DNA from: an uncultured Lachnospiraceae bacterium
GTDB taxonomy: Bacteria; Bacillota; Clostridia; Lachnospirales; Lachnospiraceae
NCBI GenBank assembly: GCA_902766735.1
Contig: CACXEU010000066.1
Coordinates: forward strand, 1 to 50,627
Direction of reading: 5' to 3'
DNA: 50,627 nt
Shown: piece by piece, positions 34,701 to 42,830 of the stretch
How the letters are laid out: each line of letters opens with the position of its first letter
Numbering within the stretch: the first letter of the stretch is position 1
Program-made: the position numbers and the translations under genes
The notes under the pieces: generated by a model
The model's input: only the letters and a program-made list of their open reading frames with translations
Told to the model about the DNA's origin: nothing
Database searches by the model: none

Positions 34701-36303
34701 AACGCAGAAACAGGAAGTTACTACAAAAGCACCTGTAACAACAAAGGTTCAGGAAACAACAGGAAGAACTCCAATTGCAGGAGAAAAGAATATTGCAACA
34801 GGAAAGAAAGCTTATGCTTCTACTGAATTAGGTGGAAACAAGGCAAACTTAGCAGTTGATGGAAATAATGGTTCCAGATGGGAATCAGAATTTGCAGATA
34901 ACCAATACATTTACATTGATTTAGGTTCTGTTAGCAGAATTGATCAGGTAAACATCAACTGGGAAAGAGCAGCAGGAAAGAACTATACCATTGAAGTTTC
35001 GAACAATGCACAGAATTGGAATACTGTAGCAACAGTTACCGATGGACATGAAGGTGTAGTTGCAACTCCATTTAATGCAGTGGATGCAAGATATGTCAGA
35101 GTAAATGGAAAGACTAGAACCACGCAGTACGGATTCTCTATTTTCGAAATGGAAATCTTAGGCGTGGAAGGAACTGCTGTTGAAACAACAAAGGCACCGG
35201 AGACTACAACTAAGGTTCAGGTTCAGAAGCCTTCGACTCCGGCTGGACTTACTTACACAGGAAATGATAATGCACCATATTTCTTCAGCTGGGGTGCAGT
35301 AAATAACGCAACCAGCTATAACTTCTACATTGATAATGTATTGGTTGCAACAGGAATCACAGCATTAACTTATAATGCAGAAGGACAGAAGGATAAATTC
35401 ACACCGGGTACTCATACTATTTCAGTAACTGCAGTTAATGAAGCAGGAGAATCCGGAAAAGCAAATTACAGCTATGTAGTAAAAGAAGAAACAACACAGC
35501 CGATTATTGGTGAAAAGCAAAATCTTGCAGCTGGAAAGAAAGCATATGCTTCCACAGAACTTGGTGGAAACAAGGCTAATTTAGCTGTTGATAATAATAA
35601 TGGATCCAGATGGGAATCTGAATTCAAAGATAATCAGTACTTCTATGTTGACTTAGGAAAGACTTATCAGTTTGATCAGGTAAACATTAACTGGGAAACT
35701 GCAGCAGGAAAGAATTATACCATTGATGTTTCCAATGATGCACAGAATTGGACAACAGTTAAGACCATTACTAATGGAAAGGCAGGACTTTCAGAAATTA
35801 CATTTGCAACAACAAAGGCAAGATATGTAAGAATGAATGGAAAGACCAGAACCACACAGTATGGATTCTCAATCTGGGAATTCCAGGTTATGGGAACGGA
35901 TGTGCCGGTTGAAACAGAAGCTCCGACATTACCACCATCAGCAGCTAGTGCAAGTGCATCTTCTATTGAAGGTGGTTATAATGCAAACAATGCATTTGAC
36001 GGAAATAATGGAACCAGATGGGCATCTCAGTGGAGTGACAATCAGTGGCTCTTAAGAGATATGGGACAGACAAAGAGTATTTCCCGAGTAGAGCTTGTTT
36101 GGGAAGCAGCATATGGTAAGTCTTATGAAATTCAGGTATCCACCGATGGAAATACATACAGAACCGTAGCAACGGTAACGAATGGAGATGGCGGAACGGA
36201 TGTTGTGACATTTAACGCAGTTAATGCAAGATTTGTGAAGTTCGTTGGAAAGCAGAGAGGTACAGGATACGGATATTCCCTTTGGGAAATGAATATTAAC
36301 TAA
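31732..36303 (+). CDS. Secreted multidomain glycoside hydrolase (beta-helix, GH128-like, three F5/8C domains)
   Basis: A 1523-residue exported protein. A signal peptide (about 1-34) ends near EVQAK. Residues about 40-610 form a repetitive right-handed beta-helix-like region resembling pectate-lyase/GH55-type folds (RYALLFKPGRY, VLGLGYATLTP, HEAYGLGIYSY). A Thr/Glu-rich linker and an immunoglobulin/Fn3-like domain (about 641-720) follow. A Glyco_hydro_cc/GH128-like TIM barrel (about 724-975) has probable catalytic Glu796 in FNEPD and Glu897 in WITEFS. The C-terminus holds three F5/8C (CBM32-like) domains, with an Fn3 domain between the first two. Thr/Pro/Lys linkers join the parts. No sortase motif or membrane anchor is seen. 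Beta-glucan hydrolysis is inferred from the GH128-like motifs. Confidence 0.8.
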   Translation: MRRQWRKVSAIVVAIATVFSGMQYVGPSTEVQAKTASDFTTSLFGDHVYVFDDNDSDADIQAVVDRVYGIQETNQFGQDRYALLFKPGRYDNVRAKVGFYTQIAGLGNLPTDTVVNELDCNADWMGANATCNFWRSCENFTVNQTTTWAAAQATSLRRMYFKNWLALDQWGQGWASGGFVADTKVDGTAAAWSEQQYCSRNDYYNAWAGGVWNAVFIGMDPNSKDQDTGGKLESNWQYNPTYQFYTGVEKTPIIRETPYVTVDNNDNYSVFVPDLKANSSGTSWKNGKESGKSISIDKFYIAKPEKDNADTINQALESGKHLILTPGIYRVNKPIKVTRKDTVVLGLGYATLTPTGNNACMEVADVDGVSVSGLLYDAGGSYTETLLKVGPDNATARHQSDPILLSDLFFRVGGVTSSVAQSKTCIIVNANDVIGDNFWVWRADHGAGVAWNSNKTQNGIVVNGNYMTMYGLFVEHFHEYQTLWNGEGGRCYFYQSEMPYDVPNQQSWKSHNGTVDGYASYKVADNVKSHEAYGLGIYSYHRDATINAENAMEVPNAENVAVHNVCTVMLAGNPGISHVINGQGGAVTISGQRQQVVNYGQGHVIIPGGPIETTTSEPTTKEPETQTEQPTRPDAEQGFVITSPAKGEVKAAGDIKIQWNASKLKPVKDYAIYIDGQKVATTTDTSYEYHASKVKYYAVTVQAEYTDGSSRNTPASRFGITKKGLGLSANMGQNLDLKSMNIGWYYNWSENPNTGSKYNDLEFVPMIWKETSANNAKTRINNLKNKGYKYCLTFNEPDVTDQINMTVDQVYSAWQGFDDVTGIKISSPVTALWPSGSPDWFQAFMRKIDTNNDHDTDFIAIHCYPDNYAGSGMADWFLTEIVDWTWNTYHKPIWITEFSTKGQYVTATGGNGTKEFWEAVMPELDKREYVERYAAFDFDNDNTGLWRYANGNLTPAGVVYKEKGNPVDDGKTYYIPEKDVETPVTTVAPTTQKQEVTTKAPVTTKVQETTGRTPIAGEKNIATGKKAYASTELGGNKANLAVDGNNGSRWESEFADNQYIYIDLGSVSRIDQVNINWERAAGKNYTIEVSNNAQNWNTVATVTDGHEGVVATPFNAVDARYVRVNGKTRTTQYGFSIFEMEILGVEGTAVETTKAPETTTKVQVQKPSTPAGLTYTGNDNAPYFFSWGAVNNATSYNFYIDNVLVATGITALTYNAEGQKDKFTPGTHTISVTAVNEAGESGKANYSYVVKEETTQPIIGEKQNLAAGKKAYASTELGGNKANLAVDNNNGSRWESEFKDNQYFYVDLGKTYQFDQVNINWETAAGKNYTIDVSNDAQNWTTVKTITNGKAGLSEITFATTKARYVRMNGKTRTTQYGFSIWEFQVMGTDVPVETEAPTLPPSAASASASSIEGGYNANNAFDGNNGTRWASQWSDNQWLLRDMGQTKSISRVELVWEAAYGKSYEIQVSTDGNTYRTVATVTNGDGGTDVVTFNAVNARFVKFVGKQRGTGYGYSLWEMNIN
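34780..35896 (+). repeat. Internal duplication of F5/8C domain
   Basis: Two coding copies, about 34780-35168 and 35508-35896, share long identical peptides such as KKAYASTELGGNKANLAVD and NGKTRTTQYGFSI. The third F5/8C domain at 35930-36300 is much more diverged. The first two therefore come from a relatively recent duplication. Confidence 0.8.
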
Positions 36304-36369
36304 GGTTAAAATGAATGCCAAATTCAAACAAGGAAACATGGTAATCATAATGTAAGACAATTTTATAAA

Positions 36370-36420
36370 GCGCCTGATGGTATTTTCTCCTTTGATTCCG
36401 CTGCCATCAGGCGCCTTTTT
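36370..36420 (+). terminator. Intrinsic terminator after the secreted protein gene
   Basis: GCGCCTGATGG (36370-36380) pairs perfectly with CCATCAGGCGC (36404-36414), 23-nt loop, followed by CTTTTT. Confidence 0.85.
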
Positions 36421-36424
36421 CTGC

Positions 36425-36453
36425 TTGAAAAAAGGGTGGGGAGTCATTATACT
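36425..36453 (+). promoter_or_regulatory. Promoter for small membrane protein gene
   Basis: TTGAAA (36425-36430), 17-bp spacer, TATACT (36448-36453). Confidence 0.7.
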
Positions 36454-36488
36454 AGATATTACGATGGTCTCTAGAAAAGGAGAAAAGA

Positions 36489-36773
36489 ATGAAAGAATTT
36501 AGAAAGCAGCAGAAAGAACAATTAGAAAAGCATAAGCGGCAGTTGAACGTGATTTCAGCACTGAGTGCGATTTTTCTGATGGTTGCAGCGGCATTATTAG
36601 TGATTCTGTACTTTTATTATGGAAGTGCTGATGAGACGAGGATGAAATTATGTGCCCTTGGATTATGTATCAGCGTGGCAGCAGCTGTGATTCTTGGAAT
36701 CATCAGGAAAGTCATCGAGATTAAGTGTAAGGACGTGACAGAAAACCTGGAACGAACAAAAGAATATCAGTAG
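36489..36773 (+). CDS. Small two-helix membrane protein
   Basis: An unrecognised 94-residue protein. A very basic, glutamine/lysine-rich N-terminus (1-19) precedes two membrane helices (about 21-44 and 50-70). A charged C-terminal tail of about 24 residues follows. The short hydrophilic loop between helices (GSADETRMK) and the positive N-terminus suggest both ends are cytoplasmic. It has its own promoter and a strong aaaggaga site, and its stop is 5 nt before the -35 of the pgi promoter. Function unknown. Good signals and coding character support it as real. Confidence 0.6.
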   Translation: MKEFRKQQKEQLEKHKRQLNVISALSAIFLMVAAALLVILYFYYGSADETRMKLCALGLCISVAAAVILGIIRKVIEIKCKDVTENLERTKEYQ

Positions 36774-36777
36774 ACTC

Positions 36778-36806
36778 TTGATAAATACATTCGAAAACCA
36801 TATAAT
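36778..36806 (+). promoter_or_regulatory. Promoter for pgi
   Basis: TTGATA (36778-36783), 17-bp spacer, consensus TATAAT (36801-36806). The leader is about 100 nt. Confidence 0.75.
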
Positions 36807-36812
36807 ATAATG

Positions 36813-36894
36813 AGTGTTTGCGAGCCGGAGAGGTTTTCCCCGGTGAATTGATGGACACTTATGAATTTTATTTATAAAAATGGGTTATTCATAA
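36813..36894 (+). other. Structured pgi leader RNA
   Basis: AGTGT at the predicted 5' end (36813-36817) pairs with ACACT (36855-36859), enclosing a CCGG/CCGG hairpin (36825-36828, 36840-36843). TTATGAAT (36859-36866) pairs with ATTCATAA (36887-36894), ending before the gaggag site. No riboswitch class recognised. Confidence 0.35.
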
Positions 36895-36915
36895 ATTAAC
36901 GGAGGAGAAACGAAA

Positions 36916-38262
36916 ATGGCAAAGGTATCATTTGATTATTCAAAAGCAACTCAGTTTTTCACAGATGCTGAAGTAAACAGCATGAAGGAAAAAGCTGAAA
37001 GCGCAAAGAGCGTTTTGGTTAACAAAACAGGGGAAGGTAATGATTTCTTAGGATGGATTGATTTACCGGTTGATTATGATAAGGACGAATTTGAAAGAAT
37101 TAAAAAAGCAGCAGCTAAGATTCAGAGTGATTCAGAAGTTTTAGTTGTCATTGGTATCGGTGGTTCTTATCTTGGTGCCAGAGCTGCAATTGAATTTTTA
37201 AGACATGACTTCTATAACAACGTATCTAAGGAAGTTAGAAAGACTCCTGAAATTTATTATGCTGGAAATAACATTAGCTCTACATACCTTCAGGGATTGT
37301 TAGAAGTAATTGGAGACAGAGATTTCTCTGTAAATGTCATTTCTAAGTCCGGTACAACAACAGAACCGGCGATTGCATTTAGAGTATTTAAGAATTTATT
37401 AGAAAAGAAATATGGTAAGGAAGAAGCTGCAAAGAGAATTTATGCGACTACTGATAAAGAAAAGGGAGCATTAAAGGTTCTTGCTACAGCAGAAGGATAC
37501 GAAACATTTGTTGTTCCTGATGATGTTGGGGGACGTTTCTCAGTCCTTACAGCAGTAGGGTTACTTCCAATCGCAGTCAGCGGTGCAGACCTTGACCAGT
37601 TAATGGCAGGTGCAGCAAGCGGACGTGAAAGAGCATTAAATGCAGCATTTGAAGAAAATGATGCAATGCAGTATGCAGTTATCAGAAATATCCTTCATGA
37701 ACAGGGTAAATCTGTTGAAATCATTGCAAACTATGAACCAAGCCTTCACTATGTGAGTGAATGGTGGAAACAGCTCTACGGTGAAAGTGAAGGAAAAGAC
37801 TTAAAGGGTATTTTTCCTGCAGCAGTAGATTTGACAGCAGATCTTCATTCTATGGGACAGTTCATTCAGGAAGGAACAAGATTAATGTTCGAAACAGTAT
37901 TGAATGTTGAAAACCCAGCAGCAGAAGTATTGATTGAAGAAGCGGCAGAAGATTTAGATGGTTTAAACTATCTTGCTGGAAAGAATATGGACTTTGTAAA
38001 CAAGAGTGCCATGAACGGTACCATTCTTGCTCATACAGATGGTAATGTTCCAAACCTTATGGTTAAGGTTCCGGAAAGAAACGAATTCTTCCTTGGAGAA
38101 TTATTCTATATGTTCGAATTTGCATGTGGTGTTAGTGGATACATCCTTGGTGTGAATCCATTCAATCAGCCAGGTGTAGAAAGCTATAAGAAGAACATGT
38201 TTGCTCTTCTTGGAAAGCCTGGATTCGAAGATATGGCAGCTGATTTATTAAAGAGATTATAA
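36916..38262 (+). CDS. pgi: Glucose-6-phosphate isomerase
   Basis: A 448-residue cytoplasmic enzyme that interconverts glucose 6-phosphate and fructose 6-phosphate. It carries the sugar-phosphate-binding loops [12 protein letters not shown] near 80 and [15 protein letters not shown] near 143, the [14 protein letters not shown] segment, and the C-terminal lysine region [14 protein letters not shown] ([15 protein letters not shown]). The length matches the short Firmicutes type (about 450) rather than the 550-residue proteobacterial one. It has its own promoter and a perfect terminator, so it is a single-gene unit. It supplies sugar phosphates to both glycolysis and nucleotide-sugar synthesis. 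Confidence 0.96.
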   Translation: MAKVSFDYSKATQFFTDAEVNSMKEKAESAKSVLVNKTGEGNDFLGWIDLPVDYDKDEFERIKKAAAKIQSDSEVLVVIGIGGSYLGARAAIEFLRHDFYNNVSKEVRKTPEIYYAGNNISSTYLQGLLEVIGDRDFSVNVISKSGTTTEPAIAFRVFKNLLEKKYGKEEAAKRIYATTDKEKGALKVLATAEGYETFVVPDDVGGRFSVLTAVGLLPIAVSGADLDQLMAGAASGRERALNAAFEENDAMQYAVIRNILHEQGKSVEIIANYEPSLHYVSEWWKQLYGESEGKDLKGIFPAAVDLTADLHSMGQFIQEGTRLMFETVLNVENPAAEVLIEEAAEDLDGLNYLAGKNMDFVNKSAMNGTILAHTDGNVPNLMVKVPERNEFFLGELFYMFEFACGVSGYILGVNPFNQPGVESYKKNMFALLGKPGFEDMAADLLKRL

Positions 38263-38278
38263 AAAGTAAACGATAAAA

Positions 38279-38315
38279 GAAGGGTCTCACCTGATGGTGA
38301 GGCCCTTCAGTTTTT
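38279..38315 (+). terminator. Intrinsic terminator after pgi
   Basis: GAAGGGTCTCACC (38279-38291), loop TGAT, GGTGAGGCCCTTC (38296-38308); all 13 positions pair, one as T-G (38285 with 38302). AGTTTTT follows. Confidence 0.92.
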
Positions 38316-38348
38316 CAATATCCGTTAAAATCTTTTTTTATTCATAAA

Positions 38349-38615
38349 TTAGTCTTCTTCAATGACGTAAAAATCCAAATAATCAAAATCAATGGATTCT
38401 ACAAAACTGTCTGCAGTGAATCGAGTTCTGGCAATTCGTTTAAATTCCTTAATGTTAGTTTCAAGCCAAATCGGATTACTTAAATCAAATTCCTCGCAGA
38501 TCATTTCCAAAGCCTTAAATACCTTATGGGTTCTAGTGTCATCCAGCTCTAACTCGATGGTAGTACTTTGTAACATATTATTATTTTTAAAGGTTCTTCC
38601 CCATACACGAAACAT
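38349..38615 (-). CDS. Conserved small hypothetical protein
   Basis: An 88-residue soluble acidic protein that resembles a family of small proteins found in clostridia with no assigned function. The N-terminus FRVWGRTFKNNNML and the segment ELDDTRTHKVFKALEMICEE with FDLSNPIWLETN are the recognisable part. The C-terminus IDFDYLDFYVIEED is acidic. No signal peptide or membrane segment. The start has an aggag site on the minus strand. It faces away from gdpP and converges on pgi, so it is a lone gene. Function unknown. Confidence 0.65.
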   Translation of the reverse strand: MFRVWGRTFKNNNMLQSTTIELELDDTRTHKVFKALEMICEEFDLSNPIWLETNIKEFKRIARTRFTADSFVESIDFDYLDFYVIEED

Positions 38616-38728
38616 AGTTAACTCCTGAAAAAAGATTTTTAGGTACTAGATTAGTTTATGACAAATAGAGAATGCTGTAAAGGTAAAAATGAACTTATTT
38701 CCTTAAGAACATTCTCCATCTTTTGCGG

Positions 38729-38758
38729 TTGTCTAATTGGGTATAATGATGATATACT
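38729..38758 (+). promoter_or_regulatory. Promoter for gdpP-rplI-dnaB
   Basis: TTGTCT (38729-38734), 18-bp spacer, TATACT (38753-38758). A second possible -10, TATAAT at 38742-38747, has no good -35. Confidence 0.5.
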
Positions 38759-38781
38759 AGAAATAGTGGGTCAATAGGCGA

Positions 38782-38820
38782 ACTCACTGTTCCGAATGAA
38801 CTGGCGATTTGCCAGTGAGT
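38782..38820 (+). promoter_or_regulatory. gdpP leader with alternative hairpins
   Basis: ACTCACTG (38782-38789) can pair with CAGTGAGT (38813-38820). Alternatively ACTGGC (38800-38805) pairs with GCCAGT (38811-38816). The two use the same bases at 38813-38816 and cannot both form fully. The ribosome binding site aaaaagga (38826-38833) lies just downstream. Confidence 0.45.
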
Positions 38821-38840
38821 ATTTGAAAAAGGAATGGATT

Positions 38841-40889
38841 ATGAAAAATAGAAAAAAAGTTAAAGGTCGAATCAGTCAATATTTGCGAACTCCGATATAC
38901 TGGGATTTCTTCTGGTTGATTGTATCAGCAATCATTATGCTATATGATTGCAGAATCGGTTTGTTCGTGCTGGGATGTTCCCTGGTGTATGTGGTAGTTT
39001 CAGCAATTCTTTATGTTCGGTTTAAGCCGGGAATCTTAAAGAGTCTTGTGAACTTTGGAACACAGTATGGATTGATGCAGCGAAGAATGCTTTATGAGTT
39101 GGACATTCCATACGGGTTAATGGATGAGAGTGGAAAGATTCTCTGGTGTAACCAGTTAGTGCAGGATATGTTGGAAGATGACGATATCAAGCATAAGAAC
39201 ATCATGGATATTTTCCCGGATATTCAACCGGAATTCTTTCATATGGAGGAAGAACCGAATGAATTTCAGATTGAACATCAGGAAAAAATATACAAGATTG
39301 TTTTAAAAGAGATTTCGTTTAAGGAATCTTTGGAAAGTGCGGAATTTCCGGTTTTGGATGAGGGAGAAGGTGGAATTATTTCATTCTACTTCATTGACGA
39401 GACCCAGATTCAACAGTTAGAGAAAGAGACGAAAGACGAGAAGACGGTAATTGCCAATATTTATATTGATAATTATGATGAGGTACTTCAGGATGTGGAA
39501 TCAACGAAGAGAACCTTACTCGTCGCATTGATTGACCGTCGAATCAATATTTATTTTTCCCAGTACGATGGTATTGTGCGTAAGCTGGAAAATGATAAAT
39601 ATTTTGTTATGTTTAAAACGAAGTATATCAGTAAAATGCAGACAAACAAGTTTGCCATTTTAGATGATGTTAAAAATGTAAATATGGGAAATGGCATTCC
39701 GGTAACCATTAGTATTGGTGTGGGAATGGGTGGAGAGACTCTTCAGGAGAGTTATGAGCTTTCTACCACTGCCATTGACATGGCGTTGGCACGAGGTGGT
39801 GACCAGGCAGTACTGAAGGATGGAAACCGAGTCTATTACTATGGTGGAAAGACCAAGTCTGTGGAAAAGAACACCCGAGTGAAATCCCGTGTGAAGGCTA
39901 CGATTTTCCGTGACCTGATTGAAACTAAATCCGATATTTATATTATGGGACATCACATTGGAGACAATGATTCCTTCGGTGCTTCCATTGGTATGTACCG
40001 AATTTGTAAGACCATTGGAAAAAATGCCCATATTGTTGTTGGGGAAATGGGAAGCAGTGTGAAGGAATTAGTGGACACATTCAAAGAAACGGAAGGATAT
40101 GAAGAGGATTTATTCCTTACCGGACCGGAAGCTGAGGAGCGAATGGGCAAGAACGATGCGCTGATTGTGGTAGATGTTAGTCGAGCCGGTTATACGGAGC
40201 ATCCACAACTGGTGGAACAGGCCCAGTGCATTATTGTGTTTGACCATCACAGACAGACTTCTGACGTAATAGAAAATGCGCAGTTATCATATATTGAGTT
40301 ATCTGCATCTTCTGCCAGTGAAATGGTTGTGGAAATCATGCAGTATATTAAGGAAACTGTGAAACTGACAAAGATGGAAGCAGAGGCACTGTATAGTGGT
40401 ATTATGATTGATACCAATAACTTTACAGACCGAACCGGTGTAAGAACCTTTGAAGCAGCAGCGTATCTTCGAAAGAAAGGTGCGGATATTACCCGAGTTC
40501 GTCGAATGTTCCGTGAAGATATGGCGGACTATAAGGCGAAAGCGAAAGCCATTGAAAATGCTGAAATTTTCCTTGGTGAGTTTGCTTTTTCCACTTACAT
40601 TCCGAATGGACATGAAGAATCGCCTACGGTTGTGGGAGCACAGGCTGCCAATGAATTGTTAAATGTCAGAAACATTAAGGCATCATTCGTTTTAACGCCG
40701 TATAATGATCAGATTTATATTAGTGCACGTTCCTTAGGTAAGATTAACGTACAGACGTTGATGGAGGATTTTGGTGGCGGTGGTCACATGAATTTGGCAG
40801 GTGCCCAGGTGAAGGGAAATGATTTGCTGGCTGTAATGAATCAGCTAAAAGAAGATATTAACAGAAGAATTGAGGAAGGAGACTTATAA
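38841..40889 (+). CDS. gdpP: Cyclic-di-AMP phosphodiesterase GdpP
   Basis: A 682-residue membrane protein that hydrolyses c-di-AMP to pApA. Two N-terminal helices (about 17-55) are followed by a PAS-like domain, a degenerate GGDEF domain ([17 protein letters not shown]) and the DHH/DHHA1 phosphodiesterase. Motifs are [25 protein letters not shown] (468-470) and [17 protein letters not shown]. The C-terminal [12 protein letters not shown] motif is complete. An upstream in-frame ATG at 38796 lies inside the leader hairpin and lacks a ribosome binding site, so ATG 38841 after aaaaagga is preferred. The order gdpP-rplI-dnaB is typical of Firmicutes. The gene overlaps rplI by one base. Confidence 0.95.
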   Translation: MKNRKKVKGRISQYLRTPIYWDFFWLIVSAIIMLYDCRIGLFVLGCSLVYVVVSAILYVRFKPGILKSLVNFGTQYGLMQRRMLYELDIPYGLMDESGKILWCNQLVQDMLEDDDIKHKNIMDIFPDIQPEFFHMEEEPNEFQIEHQEKIYKIVLKEISFKESLESAEFPVLDEGEGGIISFYFIDETQIQQLEKETKDEKTVIANIYIDNYDEVLQDVESTKRTLLVALIDRRINIYFSQYDGIVRKLENDKYFVMFKTKYISKMQTNKFAILDDVKNVNMGNGIPVTISIGVGMGGETLQESYELSTTAIDMALARGGDQAVLKDGNRVYYYGGKTKSVEKNTRVKSRVKATIFRDLIETKSDIYIMGHHIGDNDSFGASIGMYRICKTIGKNAHIVVGEMGSSVKELVDTFKETEGYEEDLFLTGPEAEERMGKNDALIVVDVSRAGYTEHPQLVEQAQCIIVFDHHRQTSDVIENAQLSYIELSASSASEMVVEIMQYIKETVKLTKMEAEALYSGIMIDTNNFTDRTGVRTFEAAAYLRKKGADITRVRRMFREDMADYKAKAKAIENAEIFLGEFAFSTYIPNGHEESPTVVGAQAANELLNVRNIKASFVLTPYNDQIYISARSLGKINVQTLMEDFGGGGHMNLAGAQVKGNDLLAVMNQLKEDINRRIEEGDL

Positions 40890-41335
40890 TGAAGGTTATT
40901 TTATTACAGGATGTTAAAACTCTTGGAAAAAAGGGAGACATCGTAGAAATTAATAATGGATATGCGAGAAATTACGTTTTACCTCAGAAGATTGGAATCG
41001 AAGCAACCGGTAAAAACTTAAATGATTTGAAACTTCAGAAGAAGAATCAGGATAAGATTGCACAGGAAAAGTTAGAAGCTGCGCAGAAGTTAGCAGAAGA
41101 CTTGAAGGAAAAATCCATTACCGTAAAGATTCAGGCCGGTGTGGAAGGAAGAGTCTTCGGTTCTATTTCCAGCAAGGAAATTGCATTGGAAGCAAAGAAA
41201 CAGTTAGGATTGGAATTGGATAAGAAGAAAATTATTATTCCGGATGCGATTAAATCCTTGGGGACTTACAATGTGAATATTAAGTTACATAAGGATGTTA
41301 CCGGAACCCTTGCAGTGAAAGTTGAAGCAAAATAG
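40889..41335 (+). CDS. rplI: 50S ribosomal protein L9
   Basis: This 148-residue protein binds 23S rRNA at the base of the L1 stalk. The N-terminal signature [28 protein letters not shown], cut here to its core [18 protein letters not shown] (13-30), is exact for L9. A long central helix (about 45-75) and the C-terminal domain ([11 protein letters not shown]) follow. The ATG overlaps the gdpP stop in TAATG, and the gaaggaga site lies inside gdpP, so the two genes are translationally coupled. It is 12 nt ahead of dnaB. Confidence 0.98.
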   Translation: MKVILLQDVKTLGKKGDIVEINNGYARNYVLPQKIGIEATGKNLNDLKLQKKNQDKIAQEKLEAAQKLAEDLKEKSITVKIQAGVEGRVFGSISSKEIALEAKKQLGLELDKKKIIIPDAIKSLGTYNVNIKLHKDVTGTLAVKVEAK

Positions 41336-41347
41336 TGGAGGATACTA

Positions 41348-42691
41348 ATGGAGGAAGCAGTAGTAAAACGAATTATGCCTCATAGCAATGAAGCAGAGCA
41401 GGCAGTAATTGGTTCTATGCTCATGGATGTAGATGCCATTCCCGTTGCCATGGAAAAACTGTCAGATGAGGATTTTTATAATCGTCAGTATGGTTCTTTG
41501 TTCAAGGCTATGGTGGATTTATATAATGAAGGAAAAACCTGTGATTTGATTACGGTAAAAGATAAACTGGTGGAAATGGAAGTTCCGTCAGAGGTAATCA
41601 GCATTGACTTCATTAAGAATATTTTAGAAATGGTTCCTACTTCTGCAAACATTAAGCAGTATTCTGAAATTGTTTATGAAAAGTCAGTTCTTCGAAATTT
41701 GATTAAGGCGAATGATGAAATTGCCAATGAATGTTACGCAGGAAAGGAAAAGCTGGAAGCAGTTTTAGAGCATACAGAAAAGAAAATATTTGATTTGATT
41801 CAGACCGGAAATACTGGTGATTATGTGCCGGTGCGTCAGGTCGTGTTAAATGTATTTGAGAAAATTGAGCAGGCTTCTCACACGAGAGGCAGTATCACCG
41901 GATTGCCAACCGGTTTTACCAGACTGGATCATCAGTTGTCCGGTCTTCAGCCGTCGGATATGATTCTGATTGCGGCAAGACCTTCTGTTGGTAAGACGGC
42001 TTTCGTATTGAACATTACAGAAAATGTTGCCATTAAGCATAATCATGCGGTGGCAATCTTCAGCTTGGAAATGTCAAGTGAACAGCTGATTAACCGTGTG
42101 CTTGCTCAGAATTCCATGGTTAGTTCCCAGAAAATCAGAGTTGGTGATTTGACGGATAATGAATGGGCGAACATTGTTGAATCTGCGAACATTATCGGAA
42201 ATTCCAATATTATCATTGATGATACACCGGGTATCAGTATCGGTGAGATGCGTTCTAAGTGTAGAAAGTTTAAATTGGAAAAGGACATTAAACTGGTTAT
42301 CGTGGATTACCTGCAGTTGATGACGACTAATGGACGGTCTAGCAGTCGTGAACAGGAAATTGCGGAAATCTCCCGTACCTTAAAGGGCATTGCCAGAGAG
42401 TTAAATGTGCCGGTAATTGCCTTGTCACAGTTGAACCGTGCGTCCGAAACCAGAGAAGATAAAAAACCAATTATGGCGGATTTACGTGAATCCGGTTCCA
42501 TCGAGCAGGATGCCGACGTTGTAATGTTGTTATCCCGTTATTATGATAAAGAAACAAAAACAGAAGACCGAAACAGAATTATTGTCAATGTGGCAAAACA
42601 GCGTAACGGCCCGGTTGGTGAAGTGGAATTAGTGTGGTTGCCACAGTACACCAAGTTCGAAAACAAGGAAGTGGTCGAGGGCGAAGAATAA
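41348..42691 (+). CDS. dnaB: Replicative DNA helicase DnaB
   Basis: A 447-residue hexameric helicase that unwinds DNA at the replication fork (named DnaC in Bacillus). The N-terminal domain (PHSNEAEQAVIGSMLMD) is followed by the RecA-like ATPase with Walker A ARPSVGKTAFVLN (about 211-223), SLEMSSEQL, Walker B LVIVDYLQLM, and the DnaB-type loop LSQLNRASETREDKKP with DLRESGSIEQDADVV. The length is normal and no intein is present. It is the last gene of the gdpP-rplI-dnaB operon and is followed by a terminator at 42782. Confidence 0.97.
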   Translation: MEEAVVKRIMPHSNEAEQAVIGSMLMDVDAIPVAMEKLSDEDFYNRQYGSLFKAMVDLYNEGKTCDLITVKDKLVEMEVPSEVISIDFIKNILEMVPTSANIKQYSEIVYEKSVLRNLIKANDEIANECYAGKEKLEAVLEHTEKKIFDLIQTGNTGDYVPVRQVVLNVFEKIEQASHTRGSITGLPTGFTRLDHQLSGLQPSDMILIAARPSVGKTAFVLNITENVAIKHNHAVAIFSLEMSSEQLINRVLAQNSMVSSQKIRVGDLTDNEWANIVESANIIGNSNIIIDDTPGISIGEMRSKCRKFKLEKDIKLVIVDYLQLMTTNGRSSSREQEIAEISRTLKGIARELNVPVIALSQLNRASETREDKKPIMADLRESGSIEQDADVVMLLSRYYDKETKTEDRNRIIVNVAKQRNGPVGEVELVWLPQYTKFENKEVVEGEE

Positions 42692-42754
42692 TTGAAAAGT
42701 CGATTGTTTTTGACAATGCTACAAAAGGTTACATTTTTTGTAGTACTAAAAGAA

Positions 42755-42784
42755 TTGAAGCATACATATATTGCCGTTTATAAT
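42755..42784 (+). promoter_or_regulatory. Promoter for the MerR-type gene, overlapping a terminator
   Basis: TTGAAG (42755-42760), 18-bp spacer, TATAAT (42779-42784). The -10 overlaps the left arm of the dnaB terminator. Transcripts starting near 42791 would contain only the right arm and so escape it. Confidence 0.6.
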
Positions 42785-42817
42785 TGAGATGTTCCATGGG
42801 GGCATCTCAATTTTTTT
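42782..42817 (+). terminator. Intrinsic terminator after dnaB
   Basis: AATTGAGATG (42782-42791) pairs perfectly with CATCTCAATT (42803-42812), 11-nt loop, then TTTTT. It ends only 14 bases before the next start codon. Confidence 0.85.
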
Positions 42818-42830
42818 GTAGGAGGAGAGT

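Noticed and set aside
36813..36860. THF-type riboswitch before pgi
   Set aside because: A short cggtgaat string resembles part of that class, but the element is far too short and lacks the other conserved parts.
42710..42715. TTGACA before the MerR gene as the main -35
   Set aside because: No acceptable -10 lies at 16-18 bp; TTGAAG at 42755 with TATAAT is better placed.
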